DNA of 39,776 nucleotides, taken from positions 1 to 39,776 of the forward strand of contig JAHZEA010000005.1 in the NCBI GenBank assembly GCA_019422065.1, read 5' to 3'. A program made the position numbers and the translations under genes. Below are positions 15,627-23,478 of the stretch, in pieces. Positions within the stretch are counted from its first letter, which is position 1. Every line of letters starts with the position of its first letter. The DNA comes from Lachnospiraceae bacterium. Its GTDB lineage: Bacteria; Bacillota; Clostridia; Lachnospirales; Anaerotignaceae. The notes below the pieces were generated by a model that did not search any database, was not told where the DNA came from, and was given only the letters and a program-made list of their open reading frames with translations.

Positions 15627-16727
15627 TCAGTTCTTAATAAATAATATAACAGTTTTTCTTACAGGTTTTAATATAATAAAACAAACTGCCGAATACAGTA
15701 AATATCCCAGCGTAAACCTGCCGGAAAATTCAGCATTTCCCAAAAACATAACATTATCAAAATCCCCTGACACATTAAGCCCCTCTATAAAAAGGCCTTT
15801 AAATATGCCGCAAAGAGCCAGCATTAAGCCTGTTCCTGCTGGGTCGCCTACACCGGCTTTAGCATTAATTAAAACCGTTTTAGGCAGTACGGTTTTACAA
15901 AATCTCTTTAATAACTTATACATACCGCCTAAAATTATTTTTTTATCTTCCATAGGCAGGTTTAAAAAATATTTAATATTAACTTTATTCTCTGTATCTT
16001 CGTTTTCAGCTTCTTTTTTTTGTTCTTCCTCTTTTAAAACACTCTTTTTCTCTGTTTCAGTGCTTTTTTCACTATCCACATTAAAATCACTTTTATTAAA
16101 TTGCTCTTTATTTTCTATTTCATTTATTTTAACACGCCTTACAGTAAAATCTTCACTGCTGTGGTCATATTTTATGTTTGAATATTTGTCCTGCCAAGAA
16201 ATCTTTTTTTCTGAAACAGTGTTTTCATCTTTATTCAAATATGATTTATTTTCTTTTTTAGGTTCTAATTCTTCTGCAGTTTTTAAATCAGTGTTTTTAG
16301 TACTCTCTTTTGGCTTTTCTTCAAAAATTTCAGATACTTCTTTTTCTGTTTCAGAAACATCATTTTTAGAAACATCTTTTTCCGCGCTTTGGGCATATGT
16401 TTCTTTCATATCCTTATATTGGTCAGAAGCCTTTTTGCTGTTTTTATTGTTTTTATTTAATTCCGGTTCACTGCTTAATAAGCTTTTGCCGAATATTTTT
16501 ATACCATATTGCAGCTCATCATCCTTATAATAAGCCTTGGCTTTTACTATTCCCAATAAATACGATACATTACCTTTAAAATATGTACCATTATCATTTC
16601 CGCATTTAATATTATACTTAATTCTTGTAAAAAGCACCAATAAAGCAAGCAATACTGCCAAAGCCATAATACCAAGCAGTGCAACGCCTATTATTTTAAG
16701 TATAAATAACAATACATTCAATACCAT
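15627..16727 (-). CDS. ytfI: DUF2953 membrane protein (YtfI-like, 366 aa)
   Basis: An N-terminal transmembrane helix (residues 7-32) precedes the DUF2953 segment (TRIKYNIKCGNDNGTYFKGN, ISYLLGIVKAK-like). A Lys/Glu/Ser-rich disordered insert of about 160 residues (roughly 85-245) follows. The conserved C-terminal part has VLINAKAGVGDPAGTGLMLA and a last hydrophobic segment. The family accompanies ytfJ in spore formers and is membrane-bound. The insert makes it longer than the usual ~220 residues. It starts one base after the DUF1461 reading frame, so ytfI, ytfJ and DUF1461 form one operon. Confidence 0.85.
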   Translation of the reverse strand: MVLNVLLFILKIIGVALLGIMALAVLLALLVLFTRIKYNIKCGNDNGTYFKGNVSYLLGIVKAKAYYKDDELQYGIKIFGKSLLSSEPELNKNNKNSKKASDQYKDMKETYAQSAEKDVSKNDVSETEKEVSEIFEEKPKESTKNTDLKTAEELEPKKENKSYLNKDENTVSEKKISWQDKYSNIKYDHSSEDFTVRRVKINEIENKEQFNKSDFNVDSEKSTETEKKSVLKEEEQKKEAENEDTENKVNIKYFLNLPMEDKKIILGGMYKLLKRFCKTVLPKTVLINAKAGVGDPAGTGLMLALCGIFKGLFIEGLNVSGDFDNVMFLGNAEFSGRFTLGYLLYSAVCFIILKPVRKTVILFIKN

Positions 16728-17138
16728 TTAATCACCTGCGCCGTCATGGCGTAATCTCTTAATCAAGTGTATGCTTACAAAAAATATAACTGCCCAAAGT
16801 ACACTGAAAGTTAAACAAACCCTAACAAAAGTATCCACAAAAAAGCTTTCTGGCAGCATATTAATCATTAAACTATCTCTTGGGTCAAGGAGCCACAAAT
16901 CATTATTAAAAAGCACTTCGTGAAATATAACAAATGCCCTATTAAAGTTTAAAACAGAAACTCCAGCAACTATATAAAACAATATGCCTATTAGACCAAA
17001 AAACAGAGTAAAAAACTTTAAAAATACAAATTTATTCAGCCTGAAAATAATAACAGCACATAAAGATACCACAATTAACACCATGCATACACGCCTTAAA
17101 TCTATTGCAGACTGTACTATATCTTTCACATCTTTCAT
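16728..17138 (-). CDS. DUF1461 membrane protein, C-terminal part (136 aa)
   Basis: Carries the second to fourth membrane segments and the conserved FHEVLFNNDLWLLDPRDSLM motif of the TIGR01906/DUF1461 integral membrane family. Alone it lacks the first membrane helix and extracellular loop, which are encoded by the previous frame. Its ATG (17138) corresponds to the internal Met of the family motif NEREKLHM. It is therefore probably a fragment rather than a true start, although the four-base ATGA overlap could couple translation. See 17135-17404. Confidence 0.75.
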   Translation of the reverse strand: MKDVKDIVQSAIDLRRVCMVLIVVSLCAVIIFRLNKFVFLKFFTLFFGLIGILFYIVAGVSVLNFNRAFVIFHEVLFNNDLWLLDPRDSLMINMLPESFFVDTFVRVCLTFSVLWAVIFFVSIHLIKRLRHDGAGD

Positions 17139-17404
17139 GTGCAGCTTTTCTCTTTCATTAAAAAAGTGCTGTTTTGAAATTCTTCTTCCGCTTCGTCCAA
17201 AAGCATATAATCTAAAAGCAGCTGTGCTTCATTTTCAAGCTTTTCTATGCTGTAACCGGTAACTTTATCTATTGAATTTTTTTCAAACTCATAACCAAAA
17301 TAGTCAATATCATAAAACGCAGCCATGCCAAAAGATGAAATAAGCAAAAAAATTAATAAAGCTAGACTACATATAAAAGATAAAAAAGCGCTTGTTACTT
17401 TCAA
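17135..17404 (-). CDS. DUF1461 membrane protein, N-terminal part (89 aa)
   Basis: The N-terminal membrane helix (residues 5-30) and loop (FYDIDYFGYEFEKNSIDKVT, VTGYSIEKLENEAQLLLDYM) match the DUF1461 family. The frame then ends MKEKSCT. In the -1 frame the same DNA reads FFNEREKLHMKDVKD, exactly the family's conserved motif, and runs into the next frame. Both parts together give about 225 residues, the normal length. The shift falls on T_TTT_TTA (17165-17159). It is either a one-base loss in a T run or programmed -1 frameshifting. Confidence 0.8.
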   Translation of the reverse strand: MKVTSAFLSFICSLALLIFLLISSFGMAAFYDIDYFGYEFEKNSIDKVTGYSIEKLENEAQLLLDYMLLDEAEEEFQNSTFLMKEKSCT

Positions 17405-17406
17405 AT

Positions 17407-17709
17407 TTATTTCTCCCCTATAAGGTTTTTGCCTAAGTCAGATAAATTCCAGTTTTTGCTTAATGCGTATTTTATAATTTCGCTGTAAGTCCTATAAGCG
17501 TTGTATTTACCGGAACAAATTCCGGCAGCATACATATTTTTATATTCATTGTTTTTAAAATACTCAAAGCTTGAAACAATAACGCTTTTGCTATTTTGGT
17601 CAATAAGTATAATATAAACATTAATAACGGGAATATCTCTTTTTAAGCTGTAAACAACTGTATTAATATCGTCAATACCGCTTACAAATACATTTTCAAT
17701 AAAATTCAT
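17407..17709 (-). CDS. Small protein of unknown function (100 aa)
   Basis: I do not recognise a family. The alternating hydrophobic pattern (VINVYIILIDQNSKSVIVSS) suggests a small alpha/beta protein. The C-terminal half has YAAGICSGKYNAYRTYSEII and a closing helix. The open frame extends to 17751, but ATG 17709 follows GGTGGTTTAGT and gives a better start than the hydrophobic longer frame. It lies two bases before the DUF1461 gene and probably heads that operon. Confidence 0.6.
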   Translation of the reverse strand: MNFIENVFVSGIDDINTVVYSLKRDIPVINVYIILIDQNSKSVIVSSFEYFKNNEYKNMYAAGICSGKYNAYRTYSEIIKYALSKNWNLSDLGKNLIGEK

Positions 17710-17821
17710 ACTAAACCACCGGCAAAATAAATACCTTAAAATATTAATCACATAAAGTCTATATTAATTTAGTATATCATAAACATTCCTTTATTGCCAC
17801 TATATTGCCGCTAAGGAGTAA

Positions 17822-18178
17822 TTATTTGCCATTATCTTTTTTTAATAATTCCTTTATACCTATTATAAAAAGAAACACAGCAAAAAGCTTTCTGAGCAAA
17901 TCTCCACTTATAAACATAGCTATAAAAGCGCCAGTAGCTGAAAAAATAACGGCCGCTATAATCATAGGTGTTAAGCCTTTTTTCTCAATACTACCTTTTT
18001 TAGCGTGAATAATAACAGCCGCAAGAGCAGAGGGAATAAAATATATAAGATTTATGCCCTGTATCTGCTGTTGGGTTAAATCAGTAAAAAACGAAAGAGT
18101 TGGTATAAGCACCGTTCCTCCGCCTATACCCATGCCGCCTAATATGCCGGAAAATAAGCCAGCTAAAAATAATATCAT
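17822..18178 (-). CDS. TauE/SafE family half-length permease, second half (118 aa)
   Basis: Three or four membrane helices with the family signature GGMGIGGGTVLIPTLSFF near the N-terminus and GINLIYFIPSALAAV. TauE/SafE exporters are normally about 250 residues with two homologous halves; this is one half. The start overlaps the stop of the preceding half-gene by four bases (ATGA), implying that both are made together and probably form a heteromeric anion or sulfur-compound exporter. The substrate cannot be predicted. Confidence 0.82.
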   Translation of the reverse strand: MILFLAGLFSGILGGMGIGGGTVLIPTLSFFTDLTQQQIQGINLIYFIPSALAAVIIHAKKGSIEKKGLTPMIIAAVIFSATGAFIAMFISGDLLRKLFAVFLFIIGIKELLKKDNGK

Positions 18179-18528
18179 AACATAATCATCCTTATAGCAG
18201 AAATTATCATAAAAATACCGAATGTTTTATGGATTATATTGTTGGATACCTTCCCCAGCAAAAAGGCACCTGTTATGCCGCCTATTACACCTCCGGCAGA
18301 TGTAATAAGCACACTTTTAATCATAATATCAGCTTTAAAAAGGTAAATAACAGCTGAAACAACAGAAATAGGCAGTATAAGAGCCACAGCCGTAGCATGG
18401 CTTTTTCTGGCAGTAAGAGAAGCATATTTTTCCAAAAAATAAACAGCGGCAACTCCTCCGCCTGAACCGAAAATACCGTTTATAAATCCTGTTACAGCAC
18501 CAAAAACACAAACCTTAAATCTATTCAT
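18175..18528 (-). CDS. TauE/SafE family half-length permease, first half (117 aa)
   Basis: Carries the other TauE/SafE signature, GFINGIFGSGGGVAAVYFLE, then helices with AVALILPISVVSAVIYL and TSAGGVIGGITGAFLLGKV. It is half the usual family length and overlaps the next half-gene by four bases. Both frames end cleanly with their own start codons, so I read this as a genuine two-gene arrangement and not a frameshift. The ribosome binding site before ATG 18528 is poor. Confidence 0.82.
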   Translation of the reverse strand: MNRFKVCVFGAVTGFINGIFGSGGGVAAVYFLEKYASLTARKSHATAVALILPISVVSAVIYLFKADIMIKSVLITSAGGVIGGITGAFLLGKVSNNIIHKTFGIFMIISAIRMIML

Positions 18529-18660
18529 ACCTTCTTACCGCCTTTTGCTGTTTTTACATATTCTATCCTGAAATATAAAATATATTCTTTGCCGCCTTTT
18601 TTTAATCGTTATGTTTGTGGTATACTGTTTGTTGAAATTTATAATTAATTGGTGATAAAT

Positions 18661-20409
18661 ATGAAAATACTTCTTGTAGCACTTAATGCCAAATTTATAC
18701 ATTCTTCTTTGGCACTTAGAACACTTAAAGCTTATAGCACCACTATTGCTGAAAATATAGAAACATGCGAATTTACAATTAATAACGAAAAAGAATTTAT
18801 ATTAAGTGAAATATATAATAAACACCCTGACGCCGTAGGCTTTTCATGCTATATATGGAATATAGAAATGACACTTCATATAGCCGAAATGCTGAAAAAA
18901 GTCCTTCCTAACGTGTTTATATTTTTAGGCGGACCGGAAGTAAGCTTTGAAAGCGATTTGCTTCTTAAAGAAAATAGATTTATAGACCTTGTAATGCGCG
19001 GCGAAGGTGAAAAAATATTTTATAACACAGCAAAAAGCTTAATAAACGGAAGCTTTGATTTTTCTTCAATAAACGGCGTAACTTACCGAAAAGGAGAAGA
19101 AATAGTTATAAATCCACCAGAAAAAGAGCTTAACCTTAATGATATACCTTTTTCATGCGGCAATTTGAAGGATACAGAAAACAAAATTATATACTATGAA
19201 TCCCAAAGAGGCTGCCCTTATAACTGCCAATTCTGTCTTTCGTCAATAGACGGACGGGTAAGATTTTTATCAGATGACAGAGTAAAATCTGACTTAGATT
19301 TCTTCTTACAAAATAACGTACGACAGGTTAAATTTGTAGACAGAACATTTAACTGCAACAAAGACCATGCTCATTTTATATGGAGCTATTTAATGGCTCA
19401 CGACAACGGCAAAACTAATTTCCATATGGAAATTGAAGCACATATACTGGACGATAATGAAATTGAATTTTTAAAAAATGCCAGAAAAGGCCTTTTTCAG
19501 TTTGAAATAGGCGTTCAGTCTACAAACAACAAAACACTTGAAGCTGTAAGCCGAAGCAATGATTTTGAAACTCTGCGCCATAAAGTTGAAAAAATAAAAG
19601 AAGGCAAAAACATACATGTTCATTTAGACCTTATAGCCGGCCTTCCATACGAAGGCTATGAGTCTTTTAAAAAATCATTTAACGATGTGTACTCCCTTAA
19701 CCCGGAGCAGCTTCAGCTTGGCTTTTTAAAACTTTTAAAAGGCTCAGGATTAAGGCGTAACGCCGAAAAATACGGCATTGTGTACGACAGCAAAGCGCCT
19801 TACGAAGTTTTGTATACTCGAGATATTGATTTTGACCACATGCTTATGCTTAAAAATATAGAGGAAATGGTTGAAACATACTATAACTCATTTAAAATAC
19901 CAACAACTGAAAAATATGTATGCGGCCTTTTTAAGTCACCTTTTGATTTTTACGAAAGCTTAGCTACTTATTGGGTAAATAACGGACTTCATAGAGTAAA
20001 CCACAGTAAGCAGGAGCTTTATGTTATAATATATAATTTCTGTCTAAACAGTGGCTTTTCAAAAACAGAAATTGAAATTATAAAAGACCTTTTAAAATTC
20101 GACATGCTTCTTTCAGACAACTTAAAATCAATGCCTAATTTCATTGATGAAAGTATAACAGAAGAATATAAAGCCGCAAAAAGAAAGTTCTTTAATACCC
20201 AAAGTGAAACAGAAAAATATATGCCTACTCTTACAGCTTTTTCACCGCAGCAGCTTTCCAGAATGTGCCGTATAGAACATTTTAAATACAATATTTTGGA
20301 ATATATAAACACAAATGAAATTAAGGCAGAAGAAAACGACATTCTTTTTAACTACTACAACAGAGATATAATTACAAACCATGCCGAAATTACACGCATT
20401 TCTTTATAA
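18661..20409 (+). CDS. B12-binding-domain radical SAM protein (DUF4080, 582 aa)
   Basis: The N-terminal ~140 residues (MKILLVALNAKFIHSSLALR, then GFSCYIWNIEM and FLGGPEVSFE) form a cobalamin-binding-like Rossmann domain. The radical SAM core carries CxxxCxxC at Cys185, Cys189 and Cys192 in GCPYNCQFC. A C-terminal DUF4080 domain of about 190 residues follows. The family is widespread in Clostridia and its substrate is unknown. ATG 18661 follows TTGGTGATAA; a GTG four codons earlier is less likely. It is divergent from the TauE pair and 21 bases upstream of nth, so the two are probably co-transcribed. Confidence 0.9.
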   Translation: MKILLVALNAKFIHSSLALRTLKAYSTTIAENIETCEFTINNEKEFILSEIYNKHPDAVGFSCYIWNIEMTLHIAEMLKKVLPNVFIFLGGPEVSFESDLLLKENRFIDLVMRGEGEKIFYNTAKSLINGSFDFSSINGVTYRKGEEIVINPPEKELNLNDIPFSCGNLKDTENKIIYYESQRGCPYNCQFCLSSIDGRVRFLSDDRVKSDLDFFLQNNVRQVKFVDRTFNCNKDHAHFIWSYLMAHDNGKTNFHMEIEAHILDDNEIEFLKNARKGLFQFEIGVQSTNNKTLEAVSRSNDFETLRHKVEKIKEGKNIHVHLDLIAGLPYEGYESFKKSFNDVYSLNPEQLQLGFLKLLKGSGLRRNAEKYGIVYDSKAPYEVLYTRDIDFDHMLMLKNIEEMVETYYNSFKIPTTEKYVCGLFKSPFDFYESLATYWVNNGLHRVNHSKQELYVIIYNFCLNSGFSKTEIEIIKDLLKFDMLLSDNLKSMPNFIDESITEEYKAAKRKFFNTQSETEKYMPTLTAFSPQQLSRMCRIEHFKYNILEYINTNEIKAEENDILFNYYNRDIITNHAEITRISL

Positions 20410-20430
20410 CTTTTTATAACGGAGGAAAAA

Positions 20431-21072
20431 ATGGAACAACAAGAAAGAGTTACTAAAATACTTGAATTATTAGATATACACTATGGTCCGGCAAAGTGCT
20501 ATTTAAACCATAAAAACGCATGGCAGCTTTTAATAGCTACAATACTAAGCGCACAATGCACAGATGACAGAGTTAACATGGTTACTGAAAATCTTTTTAA
20601 AAAATACACTTCTGTAAAAGATTTTGCCGAAGCAGATTTATCAGAACTTGAAAACGACATACGCTCTACAGGCTTTTATCATAATAAAGCTAAAAATATA
20701 ATTTCCTGCTGTCAGTCACTTTTAAGAGAGTATAACGGCGAAGTGCCGCAGGAAATTGAAAAACTCACAGCTTTAGCCGGTGTAGGCAGGAAAACAGCAA
20801 ATGTAATACGCGGTAATATTTATGGTATACCAAGCATTGTTGTTGACACACATGTAAAGCGCATAACAAACCTTTTGGGCCTTACAACAAGTCAAGACCC
20901 GGTTAAAATAGAATTTGAATTAATGGAAATACTTCCTAAAGACCATTGGATAAGCTACAACACACAGGTAATTGCTCACGGCAGAAAAGTGTGCATTGCA
21001 CGCCGTCCAAAATGTACTGAGTGTTTTCTCTCTCACCTCTGCCCGCATTTTACACCAGGGATAGACGAATAA
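20431..21072 (+). CDS. nth: Endonuclease III
   Basis: A DNA N-glycosylase/AP lyase for oxidised pyrimidines. The helix-hairpin-helix ALAGVGRKTANV contains the catalytic Lys121, and the catalytic Asp139 lies in VDTHVKR. The [4Fe-4S] cluster loop C-x6-C-x2-C-x5-C is present at Cys188, 195, 198 and 204. The length (213 residues) is standard. ATG 20431 follows CGGAGGAAAAA. Confidence 0.96.
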   Translation: MEQQERVTKILELLDIHYGPAKCYLNHKNAWQLLIATILSAQCTDDRVNMVTENLFKKYTSVKDFAEADLSELENDIRSTGFYHNKAKNIISCCQSLLREYNGEVPQEIEKLTALAGVGRKTANVIRGNIYGIPSIVVDTHVKRITNLLGLTTSQDPVKIEFELMEILPKDHWISYNTQVIAHGRKVCIARRPKCTECFLSHLCPHFTPGIDE

Positions 21073-21084
21073 TAATACATAACA

Positions 21085-21134
21085 AAAACAGCGTCTTTTT
21101 CTTAATTAAAACAAGAAATACAAGACGCTGTTTT
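21085..21134. terminator. Bidirectional terminator after nth
   Basis: A 13-bp stem (AAAACAGCGTCTT / AAGACGCTGTTTT) with a long AT-rich loop. T-rich tracts follow on the plus strand (ATTGTTTTTATTT) and on the minus strand (TTTTTGTTATG). It serves nth and the convergent zinc-ribbon gene. Confidence 0.75.
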
Positions 21135-21149
21135 ATTGTTTTTATTTAT

Positions 21150-21419
21150 TTAATTATCTTCTGTTTTGTCAAAATACTCGTTTTCGTTTAAATCCATAAC
21201 CATTTTGCCGCAGTTTTTGCAGTAATGGGTATACATTATAACTCCGCCGGTTACATTTTTACCTACTTCCAAATCTCCGCCTAAGTCAATAATGCTATAT
21301 ACAATATTTTTCTTTATTCTAGGGCGTTTTCCATTATCTAAGAACCAATTAAACTTAAAACCTTTTACTGAGTAAAAATACCCTTTTTTCATTTCGTTCC
21401 CACAGTACGGACATATCAT
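21150..21419 (-). CDS. Small zinc-ribbon protein (PF20097-like, 89 aa)
   Basis: Two CxxC pairs, CPYC at residues 3-6 and CKNC near residue 70, would bind one zinc ion. Between them lies a beta region with YSVKGFKFNWFLDNGKRPRI. The pattern resembles the short PF20097/DUF6487 zinc-ribbon proteins of Clostridia. The open frame begins at 21437, but AGGAGG lies 7-8 bases before ATG 21419, which gives MICPYCGNEMKKG, the expected N-terminus. It overlaps nothing functional and follows the 174-residue gene closely, so the two form an operon. Confidence 0.8.
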   Translation of the reverse strand: MICPYCGNEMKKGYFYSVKGFKFNWFLDNGKRPRIKKNIVYSIIDLGGDLEVGKNVTGGVIMYTHYCKNCGKMVMDLNENEYFDKTEDN

Positions 21420-21436
21420 AAAACCGCCCTCCTGCA

Positions 21437-21961
21437 TTAATACCTTTGGTTTACATACCCATCTATTAAAGAAATTCTTGTGCCTTCGGAAAAAACACCT
21501 TCCTGCCGCAAATCATTAAGGATTTTTTCGTTTGTAGAATGAAGTATCATTCCGTAGCAATCACTGCATACAATTTCAAAAAGCTTTCCTTTAAGTGCCT
21601 TGCTTTTTACCTTAACAAAATAAGCCTCAACGCCTTTGTAATCAAGCATTTTAAGCACTTTCATAGTTGCCCTGTCTTTTTTAGAGTAATAGTAATCAGC
21701 CTGACTTTGATAATCCCTTTTAGCGTCATAATCAATGCCGTAAGATGTGCTTACAGACTTCATTTCTTTTGCCAAAGCGTTATAGTACTGGTAGTTATAA
21801 AGACCTTTTTCTACAGTATCAATATATCTAAAAGGCCCTATGTCATTATGAACAACAGCATTGTAATTCATTTGCAGATACTCACGCTTTGTCATATCAC
21901 CTTTAAGGTACTGGTCTATAAGTGACTGTCTGTACCTGAAATATTTTTGAATTTTATTCAT
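21437..21961 (-). CDS. Conserved clostridial protein of unknown function (174 aa)
   Basis: A soluble, basic, Tyr-rich protein with no membrane segment. The N-terminus MNKIQKYFRYRQSLIDQYLK and the central EMKSVSTSYGIDYDAKRDYQ look like a conserved family in Clostridia, possibly DUF6648, but I am not certain of the number. The C-terminal half (VSCDCYG-like CSDCYGMILHSTNEKILNDL) has a CxxC that might bind metal. It precedes the zinc-ribbon gene, whose translation starts just after this stop. Confidence 0.65.
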   Translation of the reverse strand: MNKIQKYFRYRQSLIDQYLKGDMTKREYLQMNYNAVVHNDIGPFRYIDTVEKGLYNYQYYNALAKEMKSVSTSYGIDYDAKRDYQSQADYYYSKKDRATMKVLKMLDYKGVEAYFVKVKSKALKGKLFEIVCSDCYGMILHSTNEKILNDLRQEGVFSEGTRISLIDGYVNQRY

Positions 21962-22003
21962 TATTTACACAACCTGACTGTTTAAAGTTCATGTTGAAAA
22001 AAA

Positions 22004-22555
22004 TTATTTTTTGTAAACTATGCTGTCTAATACATCAGCAGCTGTTCTTTCATCCAAAAGATATGTTATTATCTCTGAAGCAAAATCTATGGCAGTTCCA
22101 ACACCGCGGGATGTAATTATATTTCCGTCATGGCTTACATTATTGTACTCAACTTTGGCGCCTGTAAGATATTTTTCAAAGCCCGGATAAGAGCAGGCTT
22201 TTTTGCCCTCTAATATTCCCATACCGCCAAAAACAGAAGGTGCAGCACAAATAGCCGCAATTAACTTTCCGCTGTTGTTAAATTCTGTAATAAGTTCTTT
22301 AAGCTCACTGCATGCAGCCAAATTACTTGTTCCCGGCATTCCGCCCGGAAGAATAATAGCATCTGCGTCTTTTAATTTATTTTTATCAATAGACATGTCA
22401 CACTTAATTGTTACACCATGTGTTCCTTTAACAAACTCATTATCTGTAATTGAAACCATAACAACATCTATACCAGCACGCTTAAGCAAATCAACCTGTG
22501 TAAGCGCTTCGACTTCTTCAAATCCTTCACCGAAAAAAACTGCCGCTTTTTTCAT
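22004..22555 (-). CDS. DJ-1/PfpI family protein (183 aa)
   Basis: A DJ-1/YajL-like protein. The N-terminal AAVFFGEGFEEVEALTQVDL carries the conserved glutamate. DAIILPGGMPGT is the usual beta turn. The nucleophilic elbow is LIAAICAAPSVFG with Cys103. Members act as glyoxalases, deglycase-like or redox-protective proteins; the precise activity cannot be told apart here. ATG 22555 follows AAAGGAGGAGTAAAA, a near-perfect site, so the longer frame to 22597 is not used. Confidence 0.92.
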   Translation of the reverse strand: MKKAAVFFGEGFEEVEALTQVDLLKRAGIDVVMVSITDNEFVKGTHGVTIKCDMSIDKNKLKDADAIILPGGMPGTSNLAACSELKELITEFNNSGKLIAAICAAPSVFGGMGILEGKKACSYPGFEKYLTGAKVEYNNVSHDGNIITSRGVGTAIDFASEIITYLLDERTAADVLDSIVYKK

Positions 22556-22675
22556 TTTTACTCCTCCTTTTATATTTATTAATATTATTATATACAAAAA
22601 AGCAATCTAAAACAATGCCAACAGATATTTAATAATTGTGTTATAATATTTCAAAATAAAAACTGGAGGCAAAAT

Positions 22676-23131
22676 ATGGAGATAGAAAAAAAATATTTAA
22701 CAACAAATATTCCTTTTGACTTAGATAAATTTTCCAAAACAGAAATTCAGCAGTGCTATATATCAACCGACCCTGTAATACGCATTAGAAAAAGTGACGA
22801 AAATTATTTTCTCACTTTTAAAAGCTCCGGTGAAATAAGCCGAGAGGAATTTGAAACTTTAATCACTAAAAATCAGTACGAAAACCTTTTAAAAAAAGCC
22901 GAAACTAAAATTATATCAAAAACAAGATACTTTATTCCTCTTGATAACGGCCTTACTGCCGAAACGGATATTTATTATGGAGAATTAAAAGGCCTTATTA
23001 CAACAGAAGTTGAATTTAAAACCCAAACTGACTGCAATTCATTTATAGCACCTGAATGGTTTGGAAAAGATATATCTTCCGACAACAGATATAAAAACTC
23101 ATCCCTTTCACGCTTTGGTCTGCCTAAATAA
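22676..23131 (+). CDS. CYTH domain protein (triphosphate tunnel metalloenzyme, 151 aa)
   Basis: Begins with the family signature ExExK (MEIEKKYL). Alternating charged strands follow (VIRIRKSDENYFLTFKSSGE, REEFET), as in triphosphate tunnel metalloenzymes such as inorganic triphosphatase or adenylate cyclase CyaB-like proteins. The compact size matches bacterial tripolyphosphatases. The natural substrate is unknown. ATG 22676 follows CTGGAGGCAAAAT, and a terminator lies just after the stop. Confidence 0.88.
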   Translation: MEIEKKYLTTNIPFDLDKFSKTEIQQCYISTDPVIRIRKSDENYFLTFKSSGEISREEFETLITKNQYENLLKKAETKIISKTRYFIPLDNGLTAETDIYYGELKGLITTEVEFKTQTDCNSFIAPEWFGKDISSDNRYKNSSLSRFGLPK

Positions 23132-23148
23132 AATAATAAAATATAATA

Positions 23149-23182
23149 AACCGCACATTTTATTTGTGCGGTTATTTTTTTT
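23149..23182 (+). terminator. Terminator of the CYTH gene
   Basis: A 9-bp stem (AACCGCACA / TGTGCGGTT) with a 7-base loop, then ATTTTTTTT. A textbook intrinsic terminator. Confidence 0.9.
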
Positions 23183-23349
23183 GACAAAAAACAGCTTATT
23201 ATTCCAAATTTATGAAAGAATATATGTTAAATTCATTGATTTTTTTATCGCCAAAAAAGCTTATAACTTTTATTTTTACAACTTATGTTTTATTTTTGCG
23301 CCATTTAACAACGGCACAATCTGACATATGAGTCAGTTTTTTCTATTTT

Positions 23350-23373
23350 TTGTGGAAAAGAAATTGTTGAAAA
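23350..23373 (+). promoter_or_regulatory. Two candidate 0A boxes upstream of spo0A
   Basis: TTGTGGAAAA (23350-23359) and TTGTTGAAAA (23364-23373) each match the Spo0A binding consensus TTGTCGAAAA at nine of ten positions. They lie about 105-130 bases upstream of the start codon. This would fit autoregulation, known for spo0A in several spore formers. The rest of the 347-base gap holds AT-rich promoter sequence with a possible TATAAA region at 23430-23445. Confidence 0.55.
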
Positions 23374-23478
23374 AGCAGATAGCTCCTTTTATAATCTCCA
23401 ATATACGGAATTATTTACCAAATAATTAGTATAAATAGTATATAACAACTAAAAATATATTTAAACGGAGGGGTTATT

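Noticed and set aside
15805..16530. 241-codon open frame on the plus strand
   Set aside because: It is the antisense of the low-complexity Lys/Glu-rich insert of the DUF2953 gene; it has no ribosome binding site and is Ser/Phe-rich as antisense frames are.
18175..18178. Frameshift in a single TauE gene
   Set aside because: Both halves have complete N-termini with their own signatures and a normal ATGA overlap, so two genes are more likely.
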